DNA of 64,000 bases from Thermoflavifilum sp. (GTDB lineage Bacteria; Bacteroidota; Bacteroidia; Chitinophagales; Chitinophagaceae). Within the stretch, counting starts at the first letter, position 1; every line of letters begins with the position of its first letter. A model generated the notes under the pieces. The model searched no databases, was not told where the DNA came from, and was given only the letters and a program-made list of their open reading frames with translations. The stretch covers positions 2,326,754 to 2,390,753 of the forward strand of contig NZ_CP063141.1 of assembly GCF_014961315.1 (NCBI RefSeq). Direction: 5' to 3'. Made by a program: the position numbers and the translations under genes. Positions 56,133 to 64,000 of the stretch are shown one piece after another.

Positions 56133-56140
56133 AGTTGAAT

Positions 56141-56146
56141 CTCCTT
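56141..56146 (-). promoter_or_regulatory. Shine-Dalgarno sequence deciding the phoH start
   Basis: AAGGAG on the minus strand, 8 bp before TTG 56132. Bacteroidota rarely use such motifs, so it helps fix the unusual TTG start. Confidence 0.45.
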
Positions 56147-56165
56147 TTTTTACATTCTGATAAGC

Positions 56166-56173
56166 CAAATTTA
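56166..56173 (-). promoter_or_regulatory. -7 promoter element of phoH
   Basis: TAAATTTG on the minus strand, perfect TAnnTTTG, giving a leader of about 25-30 nt to TTG 56132. It rules out translation from TTG 56168. Confidence 0.5.
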
Positions 56174-56364
56174 AGAAGAATTCTCAAAAAATTTTTTGGG
56201 TGATTGTTTTGACCATCCCTTGAGTTTATCGCTTGAAAGCGTACTTTCCCTAATTTTACGACAAAGTTCACAAAATAGCTGTAAAGCTTTTGTGAATTTT
56301 CGTTTATACTTGCTACACTGTTTTCTTGATGCAAGCAACAGTTATCAGATGTTAAATGCATGGC

Positions 56365-56775
56365 ATGGCCCAATATCCGTTAAAAAAAATTTTTTTGATT
56401 GACGATGACCCCATTCATCAGCAGATAGCGGTGTTAATGCTTCAGAAAGCCGGAGTAGTTGAACAGGTTACTGGTTTCCAGGAGGCCCAGACTGCACTGG
56501 ATTATATCCGTACCCATGCGACCGAGCCGGAAGCATTACCTGAAGTGATTTTGCTGGACTTAAACATGCCTGTGATGGATGGATGGGCATTTCTCGATGC
56601 ATTTGAACAGATGCGTGATGGTTTGCTTGCTTCCGTGCGGATTTTCATTTACACTTCTTCCATTAATTATCACGACAGGCTGCGCGCACATCAATATGCC
56701 AGTGTTACGGGTTATCTCGTCAAACCCTTATCGAAAGAAGATATCGAGCGCATCGCCAGCATTGCACATTCCTGA
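56365..56775 (+). CDS. Stand-alone response regulator (CheY-like receiver)
   Basis: About 136 residues from ATG 56365 (MAQYPLKKIFLIDDDPIHQQ); ATG 56356 is also possible. A complete receiver: acidic pocket IDDDP near 12, phospho-acceptor Asp in ILLDLNMPVMDGWAFLDAF near 68, Thr/Ser in IYTSSIN near 101 and Lys in GYLVKPLSKEDIE near 120. There is no output domain, so it probably acts by protein contact, as do many single-domain regulators in Bacteroidota. No histidine kinase is adjacent. It is divergent from phoH and converges with rpe. Confidence 0.92.
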   Translation: MAQYPLKKIFLIDDDPIHQQIAVLMLQKAGVVEQVTGFQEAQTALDYIRTHATEPEALPEVILLDLNMPVMDGWAFLDAFEQMRDGLLASVRIFIYTSSINYHDRLRAHQYASVTGYLVKPLSKEDIERIASIAHS

Positions 56776-56785
56776 TGCATGAGGG

Positions 56786-57445
56786 TTACAGTGCATGCTT
56801 TAACGCATGAATGGCCTGTACGGGATCATCAGTACGAAACACGCTGCTTCCCGCCACCAGCACGTCGGCACCCGAACGCAGGATCTCGGCTGCATTTTGT
56901 AAATCCACGCCTCCATCCACTTCAATTTTAGCAGGGGAGCCGGTTTTGAGTATCAACTCTTTTGCTTCATGAATTTTACGCAGGCTGTGTGTAATGAAAG
57001 CCTGGCCCCCAAACCCGGGATTGACACTCATGATAAGCACAATATCGATCATGTAAACAATATCTTCCAGCACATGTACCGGTGTATGTGGATTTAAAGC
57101 CACACCTGCCTGCATTCCCAATTGATGAATATATTCCACATACCGATGCAGGTGTGTACAGGCTTCATAATGCAATATCAGGTGATGCACACCTAATTGA
57201 TGAAAGATATCAATATACCTTTCCGGTTGCACAATCATCAAATGCACATCCATAGGTTTTTGACAGCGCCTGGCCACGCTTTCCACGATGGGCATGCCAA
57301 AACTGATATTGGGTACAAACAAACCATCCATGATATCCAGATGAAGCCAGTCGGCCTCACTTTGATTGACGATTTCCACGGCCCGGGCAAGATCTAAAAA
57401 ATCGGCCGCAAGTAAGGATGGTGCTACATATACAGGTCTGGACAA
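56786..57445 (-). CDS. rpe: Ribulose-phosphate 3-epimerase
   Basis: Pentose-phosphate pathway enzyme interconverting ribulose 5-phosphate and xylulose 5-phosphate. 219 residues. Family motifs: VAPSLLAADFLDLARAVE near 7, HLDIMDGLFVPNISFG near 35, MDVHLMIVQPERYID near 67, VLIMSVNPGFGGQAF near 137 and KIEVDGGVDLQNA near 172. The start is TTG 57445, since no ATG occurs before the conserved core. It lies 22 bp after the stop of the TPR lipoprotein gene and so is probably in its transcript. Confidence 0.96.
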   Translation of the reverse strand: MSRPVYVAPSLLAADFLDLARAVEIVNQSEADWLHLDIMDGLFVPNISFGMPIVESVARRCQKPMDVHLMIVQPERYIDIFHQLGVHHLILHYEACTHLHRYVEYIHQLGMQAGVALNPHTPVHVLEDIVYMIDIVLIMSVNPGFGGQAFITHSLRKIHEAKELILKTGSPAKIEVDGGVDLQNAAEILRSGADVLVAGSSVFRTDDPVQAIHALKHAL

Positions 57446-57466
57446 GGTGATGTTGTTTTTAATGAT

Positions 57467-58486
57467 TCAAGGATGTATACCAAGCCTTTGCAGCGCCTGT
57501 CGGGCATCATTGGCTTGCTTATTGAAGACCAGCGAACGTTTATAATCCAGTACGGCGCGTGTCGTATCACCTATTTTTTCCCAGCAATTGCCGCGTAGAA
57601 AATATACCCGATCATTAGCAGGTGCCATGCGTTGTGCCAGGTTTAAAATCGTTAATCCACGTGTAAAAGCATGTTGTTGCAAGTAAATTTGAGCAAGCAA
57701 CAAATATGCGTCGGTATAAAACGCATCTACATTGATACAGCGATTCAACAGGTTGATGGCTTGTTCAGGTTGATGCATCTGCGCATAAAAGGCAGCCTGT
57801 GCATAAATGGGCTCTGCCGCCGTGGTATCCACACGTTCGGCACGCCGATACCAGTTCAGGCATGCTGCATTGTGTGTGGATGCCAGCAAATCGCCCATAG
57901 CCATCAGCGCTTCATAATTATCGGGTGAACGTTTGATAGCTTCCTGCATGGCTGCAATGGCTGCCGCTGTATCGCGCATGCCCTGATAAACGCGCGATTG
58001 TAATCCATAAATTTCAGCTACAGGTGGATATTGTTTGCGTAAATGATCCAGTACCCGAAGGGCTTCCGCATAGGCCCCCGCGTGATAAAGCACATTCGCA
58101 TATTCCATCTGATAAACCAGGCTTTCACTGTTGATTTCTACCGCCCGACGCATATACCTGATGGCCTGTTGTAGACTATCCTGTTGAAAATATAATTCCC
58201 CCAGTTGAAAATAATACTGAGCTTCCATGGGGCGCAAACGTAAAGCGTGCCGGATATCCATGTCCGCCAGTTGATATTGTTGTATGCGTGCCAGTTCTTG
58301 CGAACGATGCGCATATAATTCTGCATTGTCAGGAAAAGAGCCAATCGAATCGGTAATTGAACCTATTTTACCCTGATGTAATATGGCCTGCTGTTCAGCG
58401 GTATATGACTCGTCTGCATGATGACAGCTCATGACGGCTATGGCCAGCATGATACAGCATAAAACCAGTGTTCGATGGTTGCGCAT
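57467..58486 (-). CDS. TPR-repeat lipoprotein
   Basis: About 339 residues from ATG 58486 (MRNHRTLVLCCIMLAIAVMS). The signal ends at a lipobox Cys (VMSC, about residue 20). The mature part is almost entirely tetratricopeptide repeats, at least seven units, such as YYFQLGELYFQQDSLQQAIR near 91, YALRVLDHLRKQ-like segments, and YFLRGNCWEKIGDTTRAVLD near 300. TPR lipoproteins scaffold envelope complexes; partner unknown. It is followed by rpe 22 bp downstream. The frame extends to ATG 58525, but that would place the lipobox too deep. Confidence 0.85.
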   Translation of the reverse strand: MRNHRTLVLCCIMLAIAVMSCHHADESYTAEQQAILHQGKIGSITDSIGSFPDNAELYAHRSQELARIQQYQLADMDIRHALRLRPMEAQYYFQLGELYFQQDSLQQAIRYMRRAVEINSESLVYQMEYANVLYHAGAYAEALRVLDHLRKQYPPVAEIYGLQSRVYQGMRDTAAAIAAMQEAIKRSPDNYEALMAMGDLLASTHNAACLNWYRRAERVDTTAAEPIYAQAAFYAQMHQPEQAINLLNRCINVDAFYTDAYLLLAQIYLQQHAFTRGLTILNLAQRMAPANDRVYFLRGNCWEKIGDTTRAVLDYKRSLVFNKQANDARQALQRLGIHP

Positions 58487-58708
58487 CTGGTTTTTGTGTT
58501 TAATTGTACATGCAAATCTAAGCATAAAATTAAGCTGCCCTGCATGTTACGTGTATACATGCAATGGGATAGGTAAAATAAGCAATAAAAGCTTATCTAT
58601 CCGAAGTTTAAATTTTAAACAATCCGATTTACGAATATAGCTTGCGTGTTTATATCTTTCTTTTGATGGTGGAAGCCGGGCAGTACCGCATGTTCCATGA
58701 TTATCTTT

Positions 58709-58716
58709 TATATTTG
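58709..58716 (+). promoter_or_regulatory. -7 promoter element of the HD-domain gene
   Basis: TATATTTG, perfect TAnnTTTG, 30 bp before ATG 58747. No convincing -33 box at the usual spacing. Confidence 0.45.
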
Positions 58717-58746
58717 AATTTCTAAACTGAATTCAAAATTTATACG

Positions 58747-59346
58747 ATGTCGAAACGACTGGACAGAACGGTATTTGGACGCCCGGAAGATGCCGGAAAT
58801 GTAATGACGCATGACGAAGCCATGCAATTGCTGATGCAGTGGGTTGAGAATCCACGCTTGCAATTGCATATGAAGCAGGTGGCACATCTGATGAAATGCT
58901 GGGCTGCAGAGCGTTTACAGTTGGGTGAACGGGATCAGTATCGCTGGTATATTGCGGGGTTGTTGCACGATGCCGACTGGGAAAAATGGCCTGATGAACA
59001 TTGCGCCCGGATTGTGGAAGAGCTGGAACGCCGGCATCAGGATCCGGAAATCATCCATGCCATTGCTGCTCATGGGCCGCGTCACTTTGGGGTGATGCCT
59101 GTCAACGACATGGATAAAATGCTGTATGTTTTCGACGAGCTTTCGGGGTTAATACACGCGTATTCGCTGATGCGCCCGGAAGGTTATGCGGGCATGGAAG
59201 TGAAAGGCGTGATGAAAAGGTTCCGGGAAAAGAAATTTGCAGCCAATGTATCCCGTGAAGAAATCCTTGAAGCCTGCCAGCTGGTAGGACTTCCACTGGA
59301 AGAGGTGATTGAATTTATTATCCCGTGCCAGGCCCGGGTTGGATGA
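58747..59346 (+). CDS. HD-domain putative metal-dependent hydrolase
   Basis: 199 residues. HD-domain metal ligands are visible: His in HMKQVAHLMKCWA near 39, the His-Asp pair in YIAGLLHDADWEKWPDEH near 79, a His in IIHAIAAHGPRH near 105 and Asp in MLYVFDELSGLIHAY near 125. This size and pattern match the bacterial HDIG-like hydrolase proteins of unknown substrate. Possible phosphohydrolase on nucleotides. Single gene, converging on the small lipoprotein with 1 bp between stops. Confidence 0.85.
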   Translation: MSKRLDRTVFGRPEDAGNVMTHDEAMQLLMQWVENPRLQLHMKQVAHLMKCWAAERLQLGERDQYRWYIAGLLHDADWEKWPDEHCARIVEELERRHQDPEIIHAIAAHGPRHFGVMPVNDMDKMLYVFDELSGLIHAYSLMRPEGYAGMEVKGVMKRFREKKFAANVSREEILEACQLVGLPLEEVIEFIIPCQARVG

Positions 59347-59347
59347 T

Positions 59348-59758
59348 TCAGTTGTGCTGGCCGTGCAGGGATACAGGGAGAATCAGGTTTGCATAAGTGA
59401 TATGTTCCTGCAGGTCAACAATGCCAATGAGATAATAGGTTGGATCGCCCTTGGGATGAGCATCTACAAATTCAAAATTTGTAACGGTGGTGTCGCTGAT
59501 GGACAATTCGCCAATTGCACAGAGCTGATGGCTGTCGACCCCTGAATAGATACGGAAAGCTGCCACCTGTGATAAATTTCCATTATAGCTAAACGTCAGG
59601 TGAACCGTGTTTCCCTGCGCATAACCGGTAAACTGATGAATGGTCGTATTTGCTGTTTGCACAGTGGCTTGCTGAGGTACCGCAAAATGGTCATCCATTT
59701 TCGAGCACGCCTGCAGAGCCGTCAGCAGAAATAATGAGATGATGAGCATTTTTTGCAT
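59348..59758 (-). CDS. Small lipoprotein of unknown function
   Basis: 136 residues. Signal MQKMLIISLFLLTALQACSK with a lipobox Cys at 18 (LQAC). The mature part of about 118 residues is beta-rich, with alternating strands (TVHLTFSYNGNLSQVAAFRI, FEFVDAHPKGDPTYYLIG), and could be a fibronectin-III-like single domain. It lies between the HD gene and the giant T9SS protein, on the same strand as the latter and 166 bp downstream of it. No family recognised. Confidence 0.7.
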   Translation of the reverse strand: MQKMLIISLFLLTALQACSKMDDHFAVPQQATVQTANTTIHQFTGYAQGNTVHLTFSYNGNLSQVAAFRIYSGVDSHQLCAIGELSISDTTVTNFEFVDAHPKGDPTYYLIGIVDLQEHITYANLILPVSLHGQHN

Positions 59759-59924
59759 AACACATCCTTTGATATTCGATGTTCGTGATGGTCTTTCACA
59801 GGATGTGCAATACAGGAGTTATTACACGCAAATCTATGCGACGGTGCTGGATGATGGAGATGTTGTTTGGTAAACGTAGGAACAATGTTCGGGAAAGGTG
59901 GCGTAAGCAAAAGGAAAGTTTCAC

Positions 59925-62900
59925 TTAACGCAACAGGGTAAGCACGCCTTTCTTGAACATGACGGGCCCGCCAGGGGTTTCACGATATTTTACCCACCAG
60001 GCATAGCCACCTGCATCGCAGGGCTGACCGTGGAAGGTGCCATCCCAGCCCTGCGTCCAGTCGTGTGTCACAAAAAGAAGCTGTCCCCAGCGGTTGAAAA
60101 TGCGCAATTCGAAATCAAATACCTGATGCAGCACTTTAGGCCTGAACACATCATTATGACCGTCGTTGTTAGGCGTAAATGCATTCGGCATGATAATGTC
60201 GCCCACGCAATCGGCTGCAGGCTGTAGCATGATAGAGTCGGTAGCTATACCGCAAACATTGAATGCCTGAACGCGATACAAACCGGCTGTCGTGGCCGTG
60301 TAGGATGGACCATAGGTTCCATCCTGCCAGCGATACCCTTCCGTGTGATCGCCGATGGCGCACAACAACAATCGATCACCAGAACAAATCAGGCTGTCGT
60401 CGGCAAGGATATGCACGCCGGGTAAGAACCCCTGTTTTACCCTTACGGTATCGAGCCGGGTGTAATTGCATACCGCACCATTGATGAGTACGGTATATGT
60501 GCCCGGCGTATCAATGGTAATAGCAGGCGTGGTGGCTCCGGTACTCCACATGTAAGCAATGGCATCGGGAGAAGACACGTCGAGCACCAGCGAGCTGTTC
60601 GGGCATAGAACGGCTTCCGGATTCAATCGGGGCAAGGTATTGCTGAGCAGGCTTACCTCAACCGTATCGATTCGCAGGCAAAAGCCATTTGAACTGATTA
60701 CCCAGTAGGTGCCGGGTCTGGATACATTCAGACTGTCGGCTCGTGATTGGTCATTCCATTGATAGGTATAATTTTCGCCTGTCAGCGAACTCGCATGCAG
60801 GGTGATGCGTTGGCCTTCGCACATATTCACCTGCCTGGCCAGACTCAATTGAGGCAGGGGATGCACCCGCAGGCGAACCGAATCTTTCGCGCTGCAGCCG
60901 AATCTATTGATGACTTCTACACGATATACGTTGTCATCATCCGCCCCGGAGGGTTTCAGGGTGATTTGTCGACTGGTATCGCCCGTACTCCATCGATATT
61001 GAATGCCATCACCACCCGCATCAAGGGTAATGGGTTGGCCCTGGCAGGCACTGGTATCATGTGCCAATCGCAGGTTGGGCAGGGGAAGCGCTTTTAGATG
61101 AATGGTATCCGACTGGCTGCAGCCCCAGGTGTTCGTCACCCGTATCCAGTAAGCTATATCCTGATTAACCTGCACCCGAATACTGTCGTCCTGCACATCC
61201 GTACTCCACAGGAGGCTGGATGGCTGCGTGTTGTTTTCACGACTGCGTAGAGTTTCCTGTACCCATAGGGTAATCCATGTCCCCTGGCAAACGGCGGTGT
61301 CGCCCGACACCTGAATCACCGGTAAGGGGTGAATCTGTAATCGTGTCGTATCGGCAGCAGAGCAACCGAAGCCGTTGGTAACTTTCACCCAGTAGGTGCC
61401 TGCGGTATTGATGTTGATTTGCTGCGTGGTCGCACCTGTGCTCCAATGGTAACTTGCCCCGCTGTTGCCGGCATCCAGCGTAAGGCTTTCCCCCTGACAG
61501 ATAGCGGTATCGGGCCCGAGGTTAACGATGGGCAGGGGATTGACGGTGAGCTGCATCGTATCTGCAGCAGAGCAACCGAAACCATTGGTAACCCTCACCC
61601 AGTAGGTTCCGGTGGTGTTGACGGCAAGGGTCTGCGTGGTGGCTCCAGTGCTCCATAGATAGGTTGCACCACTGTTGCCGGCATTAAGCGTGAGACTTTC
61701 CCCCTGACAGATAGCGGTATCGGGTCCGAGGTTGACGATGGGCAGGGGATTGACGGTGAGTTGCATCGTATCTGCAGCAGAGCAACCGAAACCATTGGTA
61801 ACCCTCACCCAGTAGGTTCCGGTGGTGTTAACGGCAAGGGTCTGCGTGGTGGCTCCAGTGCTCCATAGATAGGTTGCACCACTGTTGCCGGCATTAAGCA
61901 TAAGGCTTTCCCCCTGACAGATAGCGGTATCGGGTCCGAGGTTGACGATGGGCAGGGGATTAACGGTGAGTTGCAGGGTGTCTGCAGCCGAACAACCGAA
62001 TCCATTGGTAACTTTCACCCAGTAGGTGCCTGCGGTATTGATGTTGATTTGCTGCGTGGTCGCACCGGTATTCCACAGATAACTTGCACCGCTATTGCCG
62101 GCATTGAGCGTGAGACTTTCCCCCTGACAGATGGCGGTATCGGGTCCGAGGTTAACGATGGGCAGGGGATTGACGGTGAGTTGCAGGGTATCTGTGGCAG
62201 AGCAACCGAATCCATTGGTAACCCTCACCCAGTAGGCTCCGGTGGTGTTGACGGCAAGGGTCTGCGTGGTCGCACCGGTATTCCACAGATAGGTTGCACC
62301 GCTATTGCCGGCATCCAGCATAAGGCTTTCCCCCTGACAGATGGCGGTATCGGGCCCGAGGTTAACGATGGGCAGGGGATTGACGGTGAGCTGCAGGGTA
62401 TCGCTGGCAGAGCAACCGAATCCGTTGGTAACTTTCACCCAGTAAGTCCCGGCGTTATCAATCTGAATGCTTTGTGAAGTCTGTCCTGTATTCCACAGAT
62501 AGGTTGCACCGCTATTGCCGGCATTAAGCATAAGGCTTTCCCCCTGACAGATGGCGGTATCGGGCCCGAGGTTAACGGTGGGTAGGGGATTAACGGTGAG
62601 TTGCAGGGTATCAGAGGCCGAGCAACCAAATCCATTGGTAACCCTCACCCAGTAGGTTCCGGTGGTGTTGACGGCAAGGGTCTGCGTGGTCGCACCGGTA
62701 TTCCACAGATAACTTGCCCCGCTATTGCCGGCATTGAGCATAAGGCTTTCTCCCTGACAGATGGCGGTATCGGGTCCGAGGTTAACGATGGGCAGGGGAT
62801 TGACGGTGAGTTGCATTGTGTCGGCGGCTGAACAACCATAGCTGTTGGTAACTTTCACCCAGTAAGTTCCGGTAGCGTTGACGGCAAGGGTCTGCGTGGT

Positions 62901-64000
62901 GGCTCCAGTGCTCCATAGATAGGTTGCACCACTGTTGCCGGCATTAAGCGTGAGACTTTCCCCCTGACAGATAGCGGTATCGGGTCCGAGGTTAACGATG
63001 GGCAGGGAATTGACGGTGAGTTGCAGGGTATCAGAGGCCGAACAACCGAATCCATTGGTAACCCTCACCCAGTAAGTTCCGGTGGTGTTAACGGCAAGGG
63101 TCTGCGTGGTGGCACCTGTGCTCCACAGATAACTTGCCCCACTATTGCCGGCATCCAGCATAAGGCTTTCTCCCTGACAGATAGCGGTATCGGGCCCGAG
63201 GTTAACGGTGGGCAGGGGGTTGACGGTGAGCTGCAGGGTATCTGCAGCCGAGCAACCGAAGCCGTTGGTAACTTTCACCCAGTAAGTTCCAGTAGCGTTA
63301 ACGGCAAGGGTCTGCGTGGTCGCTCCAGTGCTCCACAGATAGGTTGCACCACTGTTGCCGGCATTGAGCATGAGGCTTTCTCCCTGACAGATAGCGGTAT
63401 CAGGCCCGAGGTTAACGATGGGCAGGGGATTGACGGTGAGTTGCAGGGTATCGGCGGCAGAACAACCGAATCCATTGGTAACCCTCACCCAGTAGGTGCC
63501 TGCGGTATTGATGTTGATTTGCTGCGTGGTCGCACCGGTACTCCACAGATAGGTTGCCCCGCTGTTGCCGGCATCCAGCATAAGGCTTTCCCCCTGACAG
63601 ATAGCGGTATCGGGTCCGAGGTTAACGATGGGCAGGGGATTGACGGTGAGTTGCATCGTGTCGGCGGCTGAACAACCATAGCTGTTGGTGACGTTGACCC
63701 AGTAAGTTCCGGTGGTGTTGACGGTAATTTGCTGGGTAGTTGCACCGGTATTCCACAGATAACTTGCCCCGCTGTTGCCGGCATTAAGCGTGAGACTTTC
63801 CCCCTGACAGATGGCGGTGTCAGGTCCGAGGTTAACGATGGGTAGGGGATTGACCTGCAGGTATATCAGGTTTGAGAATAAGGCACAGTCTGGATCTCCA
63901 GCATTCCAGGGTTCGCTCACCAGGAGTCGGTAGTAGCCCGAATGGCTGGGACGAACCGAATCAATAGTGTATGTTTTTCCATTAGCACCCGGAATATTTG
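59925..64000 (-). CDS. Giant repetitive T9SS type B cargo protein (Ig-like repeat surface protein), 5' end beyond window
   Basis: At least 1358 residues; the frame stays open to base 64000, so the signal peptide and N-terminus lie outside. It starts with part of an Ig-like domain (SVRPSHSGYYRLLVSEPWN), homologous to the one in the 14129 protein. Twelve 70-residue repeats follow (61329-63848), each beginning PLPIVNLGPDTAICQGESL and ending near GCSAADTLQLTVN. Five diverged units of the same type come next (about 61328 down to 60200). The C-terminal sorting domain shows MPNAFTPNNDGHNDVFRPK, RIFNRWGQLL and GWDGTFHGQPCDAGGY. It is probably a secreted adhesin or surface filament exported by type IX secretion. 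No catalytic domain is seen. Confidence 0.92.
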   Translation of the reverse strand, partial: NIPGANGKTYTIDSVRPSHSGYYRLLVSEPWNAGDPDCALFSNLIYLQVNPLPIVNLGPDTAICQGESLTLNAGNSGASYLWNTGATTQQITVNTTGTYWVNVTNSYGCSAADTMQLTVNPLPIVNLGPDTAICQGESLMLDAGNSGATYLWSTGATTQQININTAGTYWVRVTNGFGCSAADTLQLTVNPLPIVNLGPDTAICQGESLMLNAGNSGATYLWSTGATTQTLAVNATGTYWVKVTNGFGCSAADTLQLTVNPLPTVNLGPDTAICQGESLMLDAGNSGASYLWSTGATTQTLAVNTTGTYWVRVTNGFGCSASDTLQLTVNSLPIVNLGPDTAICQGESLTLNAGNSGATYLWSTGATTQTLAVNATGTYWVKVTNSYGCSAADTMQLTVNPLPIVNLGPDTAICQGESLMLNAGNSGASYLWNTGATTQTLAVNTTGTYWVRVTNGFGCSASDTLQLTVNPLPTVNLGPDTAICQGESLMLNAGNSGATYLWNTGQTSQSIQIDNAGTYWVKVTNGFGCSASDTLQLTVNPLPIVNLGPDTAICQGESLMLDAGNSGATYLWNTGATTQTLAVNTTGAYWVRVTNGFGCSATDTLQLTVNPLPIVNLGPDTAICQGESLTLNAGNSGASYLWNTGATTQQININTAGTYWVKVTNGFGCSAADTLQLTVNPLPIVNLGPDTAICQGESLMLNAGNSGATYLWSTGATTQTLAVNTTGTYWVRVTNGFGCSAADTMQLTVNPLPIVNLGPDTAICQGESLTLNAGNSGATYLWSTGATTQTLAVNTTGTYWVRVTNGFGCSAADTMQLTVNPLPIVNLGPDTAICQGESLTLDAGNSGASYHWSTGATTQQININTAGTYWVKVTNGFGCSAADTTRLQIHPLPVIQVSGDTAVCQGTWITLWVQETLRSRENNTQPSSLLWSTDVQDDSIRVQVNQDIAYWIRVTNTWGCSQSDTIHLKALPLPNLRLAHDTSACQGQPITLDAGGDGIQYRWSTGDTSRQITLKPSGADDDNVYRVEVINRFGCSAKDSVRLRVHPLPQLSLARQVNMCEGQRITLHASSLTGENYTYQWNDQSRADSLNVSRPGTYWVISSNGFCLRIDTVEVSLLSNTLPRLNPEAVLCPNSSLVLDVSSPDAIAYMWSTGATTPAITIDTPGTYTVLINGAVCNYTRLDTVRVKQGFLPGVHILADDSLICSGDRLLLCAIGDHTEGYRWQDGTYGPSYTATTAGLYRVQAFNVCGIATDSIMLQPAADCVGDIIMPNAFTPNNDGHNDVFRPKVLHQVFDFELRIFNRWGQLLFVTHDWTQGWDGTFHGQPCDAGGYAWWVKYRETPGGPVMFKKGVLTLLR
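61329..63848 (-). repeat. Tandem array of twelve 210 bp coding repeats
   Basis: Exactly 12 units of 210 bp (70 codons) with no partial unit. Unit n runs down from 63848-210(n-1). The array is bounded at the left by a diverged unit starting at 61328. Units differ at a few fixed positions only: LTL or LML; NAG or DAG; GAS or GAT; WNTG or WSTG; a variable strand QININTAG, TLAVNTTG, QITVNTTG or SIQIDNAG; NGF or NSY; and AAD, ASD or ATD. The mosaic of these states points to gene conversion or unequal exchange. Confidence 0.93.

Noticed and set aside
61385..63784. Long open frames opposite and out of frame to the repeat array, some over 160 codons on the plus strand
   Set aside because: The 210 bp period is a multiple of three, so any stop-free stretch is copied in every unit. 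The in-frame T9SS reading explains the array, and the others lack starts, domains and homology.
61329..63848. CRISPR-like repeat array
   Set aside because: The 210 bp units are contiguous, coding and without spacers; no cas genes are nearby.

Overview
The window reads as chromosomal DNA from a member of the phylum Bacteroidota, most likely family Chitinophagaceae. The evidence is a SusD-type lipoprotein, two proteins ending in gliding-motility/type IX secretion (T9SS type B) sorting domains, the alternate Bacteroidetes GlmU-like protein, two DUF2723 membrane proteins, and many promoters with the Bacteroidota -7 element TAnnTTTG. Genus is not resolved; a moderately thermophilic relative such as Thermoflavifilum is a guess. 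No phage, plasmid, IS, CRISPR or rRNA was seen. Two tRNA genes are present: Pro (TGG) and Lys (TTT).

Layout. 1-7332: end of a glycan-utilisation locus, with a SusD gene carrying an in-frame stop, two exported Gfo/Idh/MocA oxidoreductases around a double-DUF1080 protein, and a DUF2264 protein. This set fits periplasmic 3-keto-glycoside metabolism. 7339-11569: DinB-like protein, a MoxR/ChlI-type ATPase with its VWA partner, and an exported sugar isomerase/epimerase-like protein. 11570-16584: an M13 peptidase lipoprotein and a T9SS cargo protein, bracketed by two clusters of palindromic intergenic repeats that are partly in inverted orientation. 16585-25351: a compact haem operon on the minus strand, hemA-C-D-E-F-B-L followed by tRNA-Pro, with hemH divergent; together they cover glutamyl-tRNA to protohaem except for the protoporphyrinogen oxidase step. 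25415-31806: guanine-deaminase-like enzyme, MscS channel, glycosyltransferase plus glycogen-debranching-like enzyme, and an Old Yellow Enzyme. 31807-34874: an A+T-richer block with aldo/keto reductase, NTF2-like protein, SMP-30-like propeller and a truncated flavodoxin, next to tRNA-Lys.

35004-44252: SDR, SAM hydroxide adenosyltransferase-like protein, DUF2723 protein, an ECF sigma/anti-sigma pair and the three-subunit proton-translocating transhydrogenase. 44436-48372: a PQQ-type dehydrogenase with an internal cytochrome c domain, a GH5 glycosidase and a remnant of another glycosidase-like gene. 48427-59758: housekeeping genes (L31 type B, GlmU-like, TpiA, pyrophosphatase, PhoH, Rpe) with a second DUF2723 protein, a response regulator, a TPR lipoprotein, an HD protein and a small lipoprotein. 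59925-64000: a very large T9SS cargo/adhesin-like protein, cut by the right edge, built on exactly twelve near-identical 70-residue (210 bp) Ig-like repeats plus five diverged ones.

The most distinctive items are the 12 x 210 bp mosaic array, the inverted repeat clusters around the M13/T9SS pair, the nonsense codon in susD, the truncated flavodoxin, and the promoter/terminator overlap between rpmE2 and the GlmU-like gene. I did not find a defence system or an obviously new multi-gene machine. All functions are inferred from motifs and family resemblance read by eye.
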